Assembly: GCA_964615375.1 (NCBI GenBank) | Contig: CAZTOW010000009.1 | Location: 62,001 to 126,000 of the forward strand | DNA length: 64,000 nucleotides | Direction: 5' to 3' | Source: CAZKWG01 sp964615375 | Lineage (GTDB): Bacteria > Myxococcota_A > UBA796 > CAZKWG01 | Shown here: in pieces, positions 27,861 through 36,269 of the stretch | How positions within the stretch are numbered: position 1 is the stretch's first letter | Layout of the letters: each line of letters opens with the position of its first letter | Made by a program: the position numbers and the translations under genes | Notes under the pieces: generated by a model | Told to the model about the DNA's origin: nothing | Databases searched by the model: none | Seen by the model: only the letters and a program-made list of their open reading frames with translations

Positions 27861-28333
27861 GAGCCCGCCAGGGAGACGAAGGCGCCGAACACCGCCTCGA
27901 AGGCAGGGAAGCCCGCGTCGAAGCTGGCCGGGGGCGCGATGTAGACGACGTCGTAGAGGCAGGCGTCCTTCTTCAGGATCAGCGCGCCCAGCCGCAGGGG
28001 GACCCCGTCCACGGCGCCCTCGCTGACCCGGAGCAGGGCCTCTCGCCCGTCCAGGGTGCGGAGCTCCTCCCGCAGGGGCTCGCCGGAGATCTCGCCCAGC
28101 AGGCCCTCGTGCAGGCGCTTCAGGGGCGAGTCCTCGAAGCGCTCGCCGCAGTTGGAGTCCGCGTAGATGGTCGCGCCCAGCGCCGCGTTGTGCCAGGCCT
28201 GATCGGCCCCGCCGGGGCGCACCTGCACCCAGCCCTCTCCCGGATCCCCCAGCGTGTAGCGCCCCTCCAGCCGCGCCGCGCCCCTGCGCGCCCCGCAGCC
28301 CGCCAGCAGCAGCGCCAGCAGCAGCGCCCTCAC
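27857..28333 (-). CDS. Lipoprotein of unknown function in the mla-like operon
   Basis: A 158-aa lipoprotein: signal peptide ALLLALLLAGCG, lipidated Cys at 13. The mature domain is a small alpha/beta protein with ADSNCGERFEDSPL and a strand KKDACLYDVVYIAPP. Two cysteines in those motifs could pair. The FPAFEAVFGAF helix at the end resembles the C-terminal end of PsbP-like or DUF-type lipoproteins seen next to ABC systems, but I cannot assign a family. It overlaps mlaE by 4 nt and the CcmA-type ATPase by 4 nt, so it is probably an accessory of lipid transport or of the upstream ABC ATPase. Confidence 0.7.
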   Translation of the reverse strand: MRALLLALLLAGCGARRGAARLEGRYTLGDPGEGWVQVRPGGADQAWHNAALGATIYADSNCGERFEDSPLKRLHEGLLGEISGEPLREELRTLDGREALLRVSEGAVDGVPLRLGALILKKDACLYDVVYIAPPASFDAGFPAFEAVFGAFVSLAGS

Positions 28334-29082
28334 GCCTCGGGCCCCGCGCCGCCCGCCGCCTGCGCCTCCTCCTCGGTGATCTGGAGGAAGACCTCCTCGA
28401 GGTTGGCCCCCGCGCGGCCGGCGCGCATCTCGGAGACCGTGCCCAGCGCGACCAGGCGCCCGCGGTAGAGGATGCCCACGCGGTCGCAGACCTCCTCCGC
28501 CACGTCCAGCGAGTGCGTGGAGAGGAAGACCGTGCGCCCCTCGTCGGCCAGGCGCCGGAAGAGGGCCTTGATGCGCCGGGCGCCGTGGGGGTCGAGCCCG
28601 ACCATGGGCTCGTCCACGATGAGCGCCTTCGGATCGTGCAGCAGCGCGCTGGCCAGCACGAGGCGCTGCTTCATCCCGTGGCTGTAGGCCTCGATCAGCT
28701 CGTCCGCGCGGTCGAGCAGCTGGTTCTCGCCCAGCAGCTGCTCCGTGCGCCGGACGATCGTGGCGGCGTCCATCCCGTAGATGCGGCCGATGAAGCGCAG
28801 GAACTCGCGCGCCGTCAGCTTGTCGTACAGGTAGGGCCGGTCGGGCACGTAGCCCACGCGCCGCTTGCTCTCGACCGGGTCCTGGGCCAGGTCCACCCCG
28901 TCGATGATGATGCGGCCGGCGCTCGGCGTGAGCACCCCCGCGAACATGCGGATGGTCGTGGTCTTCCCGGCGCCGTTGGGCCCCAGGAAGCCGAAGACCT
29001 CACCCGGCCGGACGTGGAGATCCAGGCGATGGAGCGCCTGAAAGCTCCCGTAGCGCTTCTCGACACCCTCGACGCGGATCAT
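28330..29082 (-). CDS. ABC-2 type ATPase (CcmA family)
   Basis: A 250-aa ATPase with Walker A GPNGAGKTTT (38-47), signature YSHGMKQRL and Walker B ALIVDEPMVGLDP, then STHSLDVAEE with the switch His. This is the CcmA/drug-export group. No ABC-2 permease lies next to it, so its membrane partner must be encoded elsewhere. It is the first gene of a six-gene overlapping operon ending at 23372. A short gap of 88 nt separates it from the lipoprotein gene upstream. Confidence 0.88.
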   Translation of the reverse strand: MIRVEGVEKRYGSFQALHRLDLHVRPGEVFGFLGPNGAGKTTTIRMFAGVLTPSAGRIIIDGVDLAQDPVESKRRVGYVPDRPYLYDKLTAREFLRFIGRIYGMDAATIVRRTEQLLGENQLLDRADELIEAYSHGMKQRLVLASALLHDPKALIVDEPMVGLDPHGARRIKALFRRLADEGRTVFLSTHSLDVAEEVCDRVGILYRGRLVALGTVSEMRAGRAGANLEEVFLQITEEEAQAAGGAGPEA

Positions 29083-29141
29083 CGTGCCTTCGCCCGTCGC
29101 GGGAGAGCCCGCCCTCCAGGGGTAGCACGTTCGGGGCCTGA

Positions 29142-29157
29142 CCGCTCGCGCGAGCGG
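29142..29157 (-). terminator. Possible terminator hairpin
   Basis: CCGCTCGCGCGAGCGG is a perfect 16-bp palindrome 13 nt after the stop codon of the lipoprotein gene at 29171, in the short gap before the CcmA operon. No T-tract follows, so it may instead be an operator of that operon. Confidence 0.3.
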
Positions 29158-29170
29158 CCCGATCCCGACG

Positions 29171-30076
29171 CTACTTCGCCCCGCCCTCGGCCGGCGCGGC
29201 GCCCTCCGCCGGCGCGGCGGCGGCCCCGAAGTCTACGATGTACATGCGGCTGCCCGTGTCGCTGAGGACGGCGTAGCGCCCGGCGGCCACGGCGTCAGCG
29301 GCGATCATGTTGGTCGCCCAGCCCTTGCCCTTGAGCTCCTTGACCTTGGACGTGTCGAGGTTGGCGTCGACCTTCTCGATGTCGTCCAGGCTCTTCATCG
29401 TCTTGGACTTGAAGCGCACGCCCACCCAGGAGGCGTCGGAGATGGTGGCCACGGTGCCGTCCCCCTTCTCCAGGTGCGGGAAGTTGACGGCGCCCGGCGC
29501 GGCGATGAGCGGGACCAGCTTGAGATCCTTGACGTTGTCCTCGCCCGCGATGGCCAGGTGCCCGCCCGCCGGCACGTTGGGCACGCTGTTCGGCACCACC
29601 GACGGGTAGCGGATCTTCTCGTAGACATCGACGTTCTTGGGATCGGGGAAGAGCGGCTCCCAGTAGATGTCGGCGGACTTGCGGACCTCGGTGATGTCCT
29701 CACCCGCCACCACATACACGCCCTCGCCCTTGGGGGCGCGCCAGGCGTCGATGCTGCGGGGGGAGGCCTCGGCCGGCTTGCCCCCCTCGATCTTCAGGTC
29801 GCCCTGCAGGATGAGCGTGTCGTCGCCCGAGCTCAGGCTGTAGTTGTGCTCGGCGCAGGTGTCGGCGATGGTGAAGCTCCCGTCGGCGCCGGTGGTGGCC
29901 TCGCGGCTCTGGCAGGTGACGTCCCCGCCGCTCGTCGCCTTGGCCACCACGCGCACGTTGGCGCGCGGGCCGCCCGTGACAGGATCGACCAGCTTGCCGT
30001 TGAAGGTGCCCGAGGAGGCGCAGGCCGAGAGGAGGGTGAGGCCGAGCGCGGCCGAGAGGGGGAGCTTCATGATCAC
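29171..30076 (-). CDS. Lipoprotein with carboxypeptidase-regulatory-like N-terminal domain
   Basis: A 301-aa lipoprotein: ALGLTLLSAC with lipidated Cys at 19. Residues about 25-95 look like a CarboxypepD_reg/Ig-like beta-sandwich (GKLVDPVTGGPRANVRVVA, then TTGADGSFTIADTC). The remainder is a 200-residue domain I do not recognise. It ends in a low-complexity tail, AAAAPAEGAAPAEGGAK. GAGGT lies 5 nt before ATG 30076; a second ATG is two codons later. TAGGAT at 30095-30100 (minus strand) may be its -10. It stands alone. Confidence 0.75.
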   Translation of the reverse strand: MIMKLPLSAALGLTLLSACASSGTFNGKLVDPVTGGPRANVRVVAKATSGGDVTCQSREATTGADGSFTIADTCAEHNYSLSSGDDTLILQGDLKIEGGKPAEASPRSIDAWRAPKGEGVYVVAGEDITEVRKSADIYWEPLFPDPKNVDVYEKIRYPSVVPNSVPNVPAGGHLAIAGEDNVKDLKLVPLIAAPGAVNFPHLEKGDGTVATISDASWVGVRFKSKTMKSLDDIEKVDANLDTSKVKELKGKGWATNMIAADAVAAGRYAVLSDTGSRMYIVDFGAAAAPAEGAAPAEGGAK

Positions 30077-30155
30077 CTCAGGAGAGTGAGGGGGATCCTA
30101 CACCAGTTCGTTCATGAGGAGAAGAGGCGTTGCAGGTAGCCTTCCGATCAGAGGG

Positions 30156-31079
30156 TCAGGAGGACCTGGAGAGGGGGGCCTGCGCGCGCCGGACCGAGGC
30201 CACCAGCGCGTCGGCGCGCGCGGCGATCCAGGCGCGAAAGTCCTCTTCATAAGATGCGTCTTCGCGATCGGGGAAGAGGACCGAGCGCGCCGCCACCACC
30301 AGGCTGCCGAGCCCGTCCGAGCGGGCGCCGGCCAGCGCCTCGGAGGGCCCCGCCCCTTGCGCGCCGACCCCGGGGACCAGAAACCAGGCGTCGGGCATCG
30401 CGGCGCGCAGGGCGCGCTGCTCGTCCGCGGGGACCTGCGCGCCCACCACCGCGCCCACGCTGGACAGACCCGAGGGCCCCCGGAGCTCCTCGCCCAGGCG
30501 ATGCACGGCCTCGGCCACGCGCGCGGCGGCGGTGGGCTCCCCGTAGCGCTGCAGATCGGCGCTGCCCGGGTTCGTGGTGCGCACCAGCACGAAGACGCCC
30601 GAGCCGTGGCGTCGGCAGCGGTCCAGGAAGGGCTCGAGGGTGTCGAAGCCCATCCAGGGGTTCACCGTGACCGCGTCCGCCCCCAGCGGGCCATCCGGGT
30701 CCAGGATCGCGTCGGCGTAGGCCGCCGCGGTGCTGGCGATGTCCCCGCGCTTCCCGTCGGCGATGACCAGCAGCCCGCGCGCGCAGGCCAGCTGGCAGGT
30801 GTGCTCCAGCGCCGCCCAGCCCGCCGACCCGAGCTGCTCGTAGAAGGCCAGCTGCACCTTGATCGCCGCCACCCGCCCGGTGAGCGCGTCGATGGCCCCC
30901 GCGTCGAAGTCGCGCACAGCCGAGGCCGCCGCCGCCCGCCGCTGTGCCCCCTGGAGCCCGAGGAAGCGCGCCTGCAGGGCCCGGGGGTAGCGATCCAGGT
31001 GAGGGTCCAGGCCCACGGCCACGGGCGCGCCCACGCGCAGGGCCGCCTCGCAGAGCCGCTCGCCGAAGGGGGTGATCAT
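30156..31079 (-). CDS. pyrF: Orotidine 5'-phosphate decarboxylase, type 2
   Basis: A 307-aa cytoplasmic enzyme making UMP, the last step of de novo pyrimidine synthesis. Motifs: AVGLDPHLDRYP near residue 18, KVQLAFYEQLG and the catalytic ADGKRGDIAST, whose Asp-Lys-Asp array performs decarboxylation. The 300-residue length and the LVRTTNPGSADLQ block mark the longer type 2 (mycobacterial/myxobacterial) form. ATG 31079 overlaps the stop of a 90-aa gene as ATGA. The three-gene group with a KAP NTPase is an unusual setting for pyrF. Confidence 0.92.
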   Translation of the reverse strand: MITPFGERLCEAALRVGAPVAVGLDPHLDRYPRALQARFLGLQGAQRRAAAASAVRDFDAGAIDALTGRVAAIKVQLAFYEQLGSAGWAALEHTCQLACARGLLVIADGKRGDIASTAAAYADAILDPDGPLGADAVTVNPWMGFDTLEPFLDRCRRHGSGVFVLVRTTNPGSADLQRYGEPTAAARVAEAVHRLGEELRGPSGLSSVGAVVGAQVPADEQRALRAAMPDAWFLVPGVGAQGAGPSEALAGARSDGLGSLVVAARSVLFPDREDASYEEDFRAWIAARADALVASVRRAQAPLSRSS

Positions 31080-31348
31080 CGTCGCTCCTTGTCCTCGGGG
31101 GCCCGCTGCTCGCCCGCCCGCTTCATCGGGCCCCGCTTGGAGGGCAGGCCCTCCTCCGGGTCGTCGGGCCGCCAGCCGTAGGCGTCGTTGGTGACGCGCG
31201 TGACGTTGAAGACCGCCCCGAAGAAGCGGTCCTCCAGGTCCTTCTGCACGCGCTGGGGCAGGGCGCGGAAGAGCCGGCGTCCGCCGCCCAGGATGAGCTC
31301 CCCGGCGACCATGGTGACCCGGTAGATCGCGCCCCCGTCTTCCGCCAC
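31076..31348 (-). CDS. Small protein between KAP NTPase and pyrF
   Basis: A 90-aa protein, no signal peptide, unrecognised. The N-terminal half is a helix-rich segment with LGGGRRLFRALPQRVQKDLE, and the C-terminus is very polar and basic (GPMKRAGEQRAPEDKERR). Its stop overlaps pyrF (ATGA) and its start lies directly after the KAP NTPase stop, so it is translated as part of one operon. It may be an adaptor or regulator of the NTPase; there is no direct support for a function. Confidence 0.6.
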   Translation of the reverse strand: MAEDGGAIYRVTMVAGELILGGGRRLFRALPQRVQKDLEDRFFGAVFNVTRVTNDAYGWRPDDPEEGLPSKRGPMKRAGEQRAPEDKERR

Positions 31349-32587
31349 TCAGAGCCCCGCGCTCAGGAGCAGGTTCTCCACCCAGAAGATCGCCTCCGCG
31401 TCGCGCTCGAAGCTCTCGGCGTAGCCGCGCAGGTACTCGGTGAGGATGGGGTCCTGCTTCAGCCAGTCCAGCACCGCCGTCACGCCCGCGCTCATCGGCT
31501 CCGCCGGCGCCCCGGCCGCCGCCAGCAGGTGGATGGCCCGCTTGAGGTCGCGCCAGCGCTCGTGACCGCCGCGGATGAGGAAGCGGCGGAACTCCGGCCA
31601 GCGCTCCGACAGCACCACCCAGGCCCACTGGGCGTCGGAGAGCTCGCGGGTGCCGCGCATCTCCACCATGAACTCGGCGATCAGCACGATGCGCACCGCG
31701 AGGCGCTGCAGGAAGCGGGGCGAGCCCAGCGGCCGGTAGCTCACCGCCGTCCCCAGCCCCTGGAGCGCCGCCGCGCCGAAGCTGCGCAGCACGATGGCCT
31801 CCCCGTCGCCCAGATAGCGCCGCAGGAGCACCGCGATGCGCCGCGCGTCCAGGTTGGGCACGGTCAGCGTGAGATCGACGAGCTCGTCCAGGTGCCGCGC
31901 CGCGCTGGCGTCGGGGATCTCGCCCTCGCGCGCCCGGATGGCCGCCAGCGCCGCCTCCCGCCCGATGGAGAGCACCACGGTCACGTCCGCCCCGCTCTGG
32001 AGCAGCAGGCGCACCCCGTCGATGAAGAGGAAGCGCAGGTGCGGGGCTAGATCATCTAGTCCATCCACCAGCACCAGCAGCCGGCCCGGGTTCCCCGCCT
32101 TGACGCCCTCGACCAGGCCCACGAAGCCCGTGTGTACCCGGTCGATGGGGTCGATGTGCCCCTCGGCCAGCAGCGAGCCGAAGCCCGGGGCCATGGTGGT
32201 CCCGAAGTGCATCTTGCTCAGGTAGTTGGAGACGTCGCGGGCGCGCTCCAGGATGTAGGGCGTGGGCCGCGGCACGCTGGCCGCGATGTTCGACAGCAGC
32301 CCCGCCAGGATATGGCCCTCCTTGGCGAAGGCCCAGGGGTCGTACCAGACCACGTTGGGCGCGAACGCCGCGGGCGCGGCCTGCCCCGTCTCGGCGGCGA
32401 TGGCCGCCATCCGGCGGAGGAAGTCCGTCTTCCCGCTGCCGGGCGCGCCGTGCACGGCGATGAGCGAGCCCCGCGCCATGCGCGCCAGCACGCGGAGGAA
32501 GGCGCGCGTGAGCCTGTCCTGCCCGAGCAGATCCTCCGAGGCGTAGTTCGAGCGCTGCCAGCTCGCGTCACCGTAGGGCACAGGCAC
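31349..32587 (-). CDS. KAP-family P-loop NTPase
   Basis: A 412-aa cytoplasmic NTPase. Walker A is GAPGSGKT (47-54), preceded by SEDLLGQDRLTRAFLRVLARM, and Walker B LLVLVDGLDDLAP lies near 173-185, both typical of KAP NTPases. No obvious membrane segments are inserted, unlike many KAP proteins. The start is GTG 32587; an in-frame GTG at 32581 has better spacing to GGGAGG and may be the true one. Bacterial KAP proteins are often linked to membrane-bound or phage-defence assemblies, but here the gene is fused in an operon with a 90-aa gene and pyrF. Confidence 0.78.
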   Translation of the reverse strand: MPVPYGDASWQRSNYASEDLLGQDRLTRAFLRVLARMARGSLIAVHGAPGSGKTDFLRRMAAIAAETGQAAPAAFAPNVVWYDPWAFAKEGHILAGLLSNIAASVPRPTPYILERARDVSNYLSKMHFGTTMAPGFGSLLAEGHIDPIDRVHTGFVGLVEGVKAGNPGRLLVLVDGLDDLAPHLRFLFIDGVRLLLQSGADVTVVLSIGREAALAAIRAREGEIPDASAARHLDELVDLTLTVPNLDARRIAVLLRRYLGDGEAIVLRSFGAAALQGLGTAVSYRPLGSPRFLQRLAVRIVLIAEFMVEMRGTRELSDAQWAWVVLSERWPEFRRFLIRGGHERWRDLKRAIHLLAAAGAPAEPMSAGVTAVLDWLKQDPILTEYLRGYAESFERDAEAIFWVENLLLSAGL

Positions 32588-32645
32588 CTCCCGCTGAACC
32601 GCTCTGATCTCCTGTAACCAGAGATCTCCGGCTGCGGAGCCTGAA

Positions 32646-33488
32646 CTACATCAGCATCCGCATCCCTGGAAACAGCGAGCGGAGGATCTGCTCGCCGTGC
32701 AGCAGATAGACGAGCGCGCCCAGCGCCAGGAAGGGTCCGAAGGGGAGCGCCGAGCGCAGGCCCTTGCGCTGGAAGAGGAGCACCGTGATCCCCACCCCGG
32801 CCCCCGCCACGGAGCCCACCATCAGCACGATGGGCATGGCGGGCAGCGCGCCCAGGAAGGAGCCGATCATCGCCAGCAGCTTGACGTCGCCGAGGCCCAT
32901 GCCCTCCTCGCGGCGCACGATCCAGTAGAGCAGGGCCACGCTCCCCAGCACCCCGCCCCCGACCAGCGCCCCCACCACGGACTGCTGCCAGGAGGGCGCG
33001 CCCTCGAAGCCCAGGCGCCCGAGCAGCGCGCAGCCTGCCACGCCGAAGGGCACGGCGTAGATGCTGAACTGGTCCGGCACGATGTAGTGCCGGATGTCGA
33101 TGTAGGTCTGGGCGATGAGCATGGCGGCGAAGAGCAGGTAGAACAGGAAGCCCGCGAGGTGCGGCAGGTCCAGGTCCTGCGGCCCGTCGGTCACCCGCCG
33201 CCAGATGAGCCAGCCCACCAGGCCCGTCAGCAGCTCGATGGCGGGGTACAGGCCGGAGATCGCCACGCCGCAGTCCCGGCAGCGCCCGCGCAGCAACAGC
33301 CAGCTCAGCACCGGGACGTTGTCGCGCGGCCGGATGGCGTGCCCGCAGGAGGGGCAGGCCGAGGGCGGCCAGGCCACCGAGCGATCCTCGGGGATCCGCG
33401 CGATGCAGACGTTCAGGAAGCTGCCCACGCACAGGCCCAGGACCAGCGCGAACAGGCCCATGACCTCGTAGAAGCGCTCCGGCGTCAC
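32646..33488 (-). CDS. pilD: Prepilin peptidase/N-methyltransferase
   Basis: A 280-aa inner-membrane aspartic protease that cleaves and N-methylates type IV prepilins. GTG 33488 overlaps the aminotransferase stop as GTGA. The cytoplasmic N-terminal loop has the paired cysteines CPSCG and CRDCG of full-length bifunctional PilD; the catalytic aspartates are in DIRHYIVPD and GMGLGDVK. About seven membrane segments. No pilin or secretion genes lie within the window, so it presumably serves pili encoded elsewhere. It is the last gene of an ABC-2/aminotransferase operon. Confidence 0.92.
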   Translation of the reverse strand: MTPERFYEVMGLFALVLGLCVGSFLNVCIARIPEDRSVAWPPSACPSCGHAIRPRDNVPVLSWLLLRGRCRDCGVAISGLYPAIELLTGLVGWLIWRRVTDGPQDLDLPHLAGFLFYLLFAAMLIAQTYIDIRHYIVPDQFSIYAVPFGVAGCALLGRLGFEGAPSWQQSVVGALVGGGVLGSVALLYWIVRREEGMGLGDVKLLAMIGSFLGALPAMPIVLMVGSVAGAGVGITVLLFQRKGLRSALPFGPFLALGALVYLLHGEQILRSLFPGMRMLM

Positions 33489-34549
33489 GCGAGCTCCCGG
33501 AGCGCGGCGATCACGCGATCGACCTCCTCGTCGGTGAGCGCCGCATGCAGCGGCAGGGCCAGGAGCTCCTGGCACCAGCGCTGCGCCACCGGGGTCGAGG
33601 CCGGGTCCGCCCCCAGCGGCGCCAGCACCGGCTGGGCGGAGAGCGGGCGCGGGTAGTACACCGCCGTCTCGACGCCCCGATCGGAGAGCGCGGCGGCGAG
33701 GGCGTCGCGGCGCGGGTGGCGGATGGCGTAGACGGAGACCGGGCTGCCCGGATCGCGCGGCAGGGCCATCCCCCCGAGCGCCTCGTCGTAGCGGGCGGCC
33801 AGGGCGCGGCGCCGGGCCAGCCTGTCCGGCAGGAGCGGGAGCTGGGCCAGGATCGCCGCGGCCTGCACGGCGTCCAGGCGGCTGTTGGTGCCCGTGTGCC
33901 CGGAGACGGCCTCGTGCAGGTGCAGCTCGGTCATGCCGTGGCTCCCCAGCGCGCGCACCCTGGCCGCCAGCTCCGGGTCGTCGGTGAGCGCCATCCCGCC
34001 GTCGCCCACCCCGCCCAGCACCTTGGTCGGGTAGAAGCTCAGCGCGCGGAGCTCGCCCTCGCCGACCGGCGGGCTCGCGCCGATGGCCTGGGCCGCGTCG
34101 TCCAGCACGGGCACGCCGAGCCGCGGATGGGGGGCGCGCTCGCCGAAGAGGTGGACGGGGATCACGGCCCGGGTGCGAGGCCCCAGCGCCCGGCGGGCAG
34201 CGTCGGGGTCCAGGAGCGGGCGATCCTCCAGCACGTCCACGATCACGGGGCGCGCGCCCAGCCGGGCCACCGCGCCGGCCGTGGAGAAGAAGCTCACGGC
34301 CGGGACGATCACCTCGTCCCCCGCGCCCACGCCCAGCGCCTGCAGCGAGAGGACGAGCGCGTCCGTGCCGCTGCCCACGCCCACGCCGTGCGCCACGCCG
34401 AAGAGATCGGCGACCGCGCGCTCGGCTTCGGCCAGCACGGGCCCGCCCACGTAGCGACCGCTCCGCAGCACGGCGAGCACGCGCGCCTCCAGCGCCTCCC
34501 CCATGCTCGCCGCCACAGCCTGAAGATCGTTCATCCGAACGCGGTGCAT
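33485..34549 (-). CDS. DegT/DnrJ/EryC1/StrS-family aminotransferase
   Basis: A 354-aa PLP-dependent sugar aminotransferase family member. The PLP-binding Lys is in SFYPTKVLGG, the pyridine-binding Asp in VLDDAAQAIGA, and GSGTDALVLSLQALGVG and GTNSRLDAVQAAIL-like segments complete the family pattern. These enzymes make amino sugars for polysaccharides, O-antigen or antibiotics. ATG 34549 overlaps the permease stop (TGATG); ATG 34534 is an alternative. Position between an ABC-2 transporter and pilD is suggestive of surface-glycan synthesis, but no glycosyltransferases are adjacent. Confidence 0.88.
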   Translation of the reverse strand: MHRVRMNDLQAVAASMGEALEARVLAVLRSGRYVGGPVLAEAERAVADLFGVAHGVGVGSGTDALVLSLQALGVGAGDEVIVPAVSFFSTAGAVARLGARPVIVDVLEDRPLLDPDAARRALGPRTRAVIPVHLFGERAPHPRLGVPVLDDAAQAIGASPPVGEGELRALSFYPTKVLGGVGDGGMALTDDPELAARVRALGSHGMTELHLHEAVSGHTGTNSRLDAVQAAAILAQLPLLPDRLARRRALAARYDEALGGMALPRDPGSPVSVYAIRHPRRDALAAALSDRGVETAVYYPRPLSAQPVLAPLGADPASTPVAQRWCQELLALPLHAALTDEEVDRVIAALRELA

Positions 34550-35316
34550 CACTTGAGATCGCGCCTCTGGAACACGGCCATCGCCACCCCTAACACCGCC
34601 CCGGTGTAGGTCAGGCCATAGGCCACGGCGGCGCCGACCCGATCCCAGGGGATGGGGCGCTCGTGGACCGCGTAAGCGCGGAGGTTGAAGATCTCGAAAT
34701 TCGGGAGCATCCAGTACAGGACCTGGGCGATGGCACGCACGTCGGCCGACTCCGCCTCCTGCCCGAAGAGGCGGATGTCGTCGGCCAGGTGCCCGATGAC
34801 GAAGACGGCCAGCGTGAACGCCGAGGCCGTGATCGGCGCCGAGTAGGTCGAGAACAGCGTGGCCCAGGCGCAGAGCAGCGCGAGCTCGCAGAGCAGCATG
34901 CCCATCGAGACGAAGACCACCAGCGGCGGGAAGTGCTGCTGCACGACCATCAGCCCCACGTAGACCACCATCAGGATGGCGATCTCCGCCGCGATCGTCA
35001 TCATCAATCCCAGGTATTTGCCCAGCACGAACATGCCGCGCGGGATGGGCTTGGACAGCACGGTGTAGACCGTCTTGCGCTCGATCTCCTTCCAGACCAT
35101 GGAGACGCCCAGGAACATGGCGATGATCGAGCCGAAGACGTCGATGCTCCCCTGCGCGACGCTCCGCACGACCTTGGCCTGGTCGCCGATCGTGATCTCC
35201 TCGAGGGCCAGGGAGAGCAGGATCACGCCCGCGGCGAAGAAGAGGATCGTGTACAGCACACGATCGCGGACCGCCTCCCGGAAGGTGTTGAGCGCGAGCG
35301 CGAAGAGCCGCGTCAT
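34549..35316 (-). CDS. ABC-2 type transporter permease
   Basis: A 255-aa inner-membrane permease (ABC-2, NosY-like) with about six membrane segments. The first (TILFFAAGVILLSLAL) is followed by IDVFGSIIAMFLGVSMVWKE, which leads into the conserved ERKTVYTVLSKPIPRGMFV loop of this group. Its start overlaps the stop of its ATPase by 4 nt, and its stop overlaps the aminotransferase start by 1 nt. Substrate unknown. Confidence 0.87.
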   Translation of the reverse strand: MTRLFALALNTFREAVRDRVLYTILFFAAGVILLSLALEEITIGDQAKVVRSVAQGSIDVFGSIIAMFLGVSMVWKEIERKTVYTVLSKPIPRGMFVLGKYLGLMMTIAAEIAILMVVYVGLMVVQQHFPPLVVFVSMGMLLCELALLCAWATLFSTYSAPITASAFTLAVFVIGHLADDIRLFGQEAESADVRAIAQVLYWMLPNFEIFNLRAYAVHERPIPWDRVGAAVAYGLTYTGAVLGVAMAVFQRRDLK

Positions 35317-36257
35317 GAGAGCACCCCCAGGCGCTTCTCATCCACGGGCCGCGCCCGCTCGACCTCGCTGAGCAGGATGTCCTCCAGGCTCTCGCGCACG
35401 GGGTTCACCGAGAGCACCCGCCCGCCCGCCGCCCGCACGGCGTCCAGCAGGGCGTCGGTGCGCTCCGGGGCGCAGCGCGCGCGCCTCACCCCCGGCTCCG
35501 CGCTGGGCTGCTCGTCGTCGAGGGCCAGCTCCCCCGCCCCGCCGAACGCGATCTCCACGTAGCGGACCCGGTCGCCCAGCAGCCCGCGCACCGGCCCCGT
35601 GCCGCGGAGCTGACCCCGCACGACGATGGCCACGCGGTCGCAGAGCAGCTCCACGTCGGAGAGGATGTGGCTGGAGAAGAAGACCGTGCGGCCGGCCCGG
35701 CGCTCCTCCAGGATGAGGTCGCGCACCATCGCCCGCCCCACCGGGTCGAGCCCGCTCATCGGCTCGTCCAGCACGATGAGCTCCGGGTCGTGCAGCAGGG
35801 CCTGGCAGAGCCCCACCCGCTGGAGCATCCCCTTCGAGTACTTGCGCAGCGGCACGTCGGCGAAGCGCACGAGGTCCACCCGCTCCAGCAGGCGCGGGAT
35901 CCGCTCCTCGCGCAGGCTCCGCGGGACGTCGTAGAGCTGGCCGTAGAAGTGCAGCAGCTCACAAGCGCTCAGGTGCTCGTAGAAGTAGGGGCGCTCCGGG
36001 AGGAAGCCCACTTTCCGCCGCGCCTCGGGGTGCTCGGCCGGGTGGTCCCCGATCCAGGCCCGGCCGCTGGTCGCCGCCTGCAGGCCCATGAGGATCTTGA
36101 TGGTCGTGGTCTTCCCCGCGCCGTTCGGGCCGATGAACCCGAAGATCTCGCCCCTGGGCACCTCGAGGTCCAGACCCTCCAGACCCAGCACGGGGCGCAT
36201 CCAGAACCCGGTGCGGTAGACCTTGCGCAGCTTCTCTGTTCGGATGGCGGGCGTCAT
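35313..36257 (-). CDS. ABC-2 type transporter ATPase
   Basis: A 314-aa ATPase: Walker A GPNGAGKTTT (43-52), signature YSKGMLQRV, Walker B LIVLDEPMSGLDP, switch SSHIL. It has the extended C-terminal domain of about 80 residues common in NatA/CcmA-like exporters. TAGACT lies on its strand 9 nt upstream of the ATG, overlapping the 3' end of the SPASM gene, and may be a -10. It heads a four-gene overlapping operon with permease, aminotransferase and pilD. Confidence 0.9.
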   Translation of the reverse strand: MTPAIRTEKLRKVYRTGFWMRPVLGLEGLDLEVPRGEIFGFIGPNGAGKTTTIKILMGLQAATSGRAWIGDHPAEHPEARRKVGFLPERPYFYEHLSACELLHFYGQLYDVPRSLREERIPRLLERVDLVRFADVPLRKYSKGMLQRVGLCQALLHDPELIVLDEPMSGLDPVGRAMVRDLILEERRAGRTVFFSSHILSDVELLCDRVAIVVRGQLRGTGPVRGLLGDRVRYVEIAFGGAGELALDDEQPSAEPGVRRARCAPERTDALLDAVRAAGGRVLSVNPVRESLEDILLSEVERARPVDEKRLGVLS

Positions 36258-36269
36258 GATCGGCGAAGT

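Noticed and set aside
30254..31181. Plus-strand frames opposite pyrF
   Set aside because: Arg/Pro-rich antisense shadows without start signals or domains.
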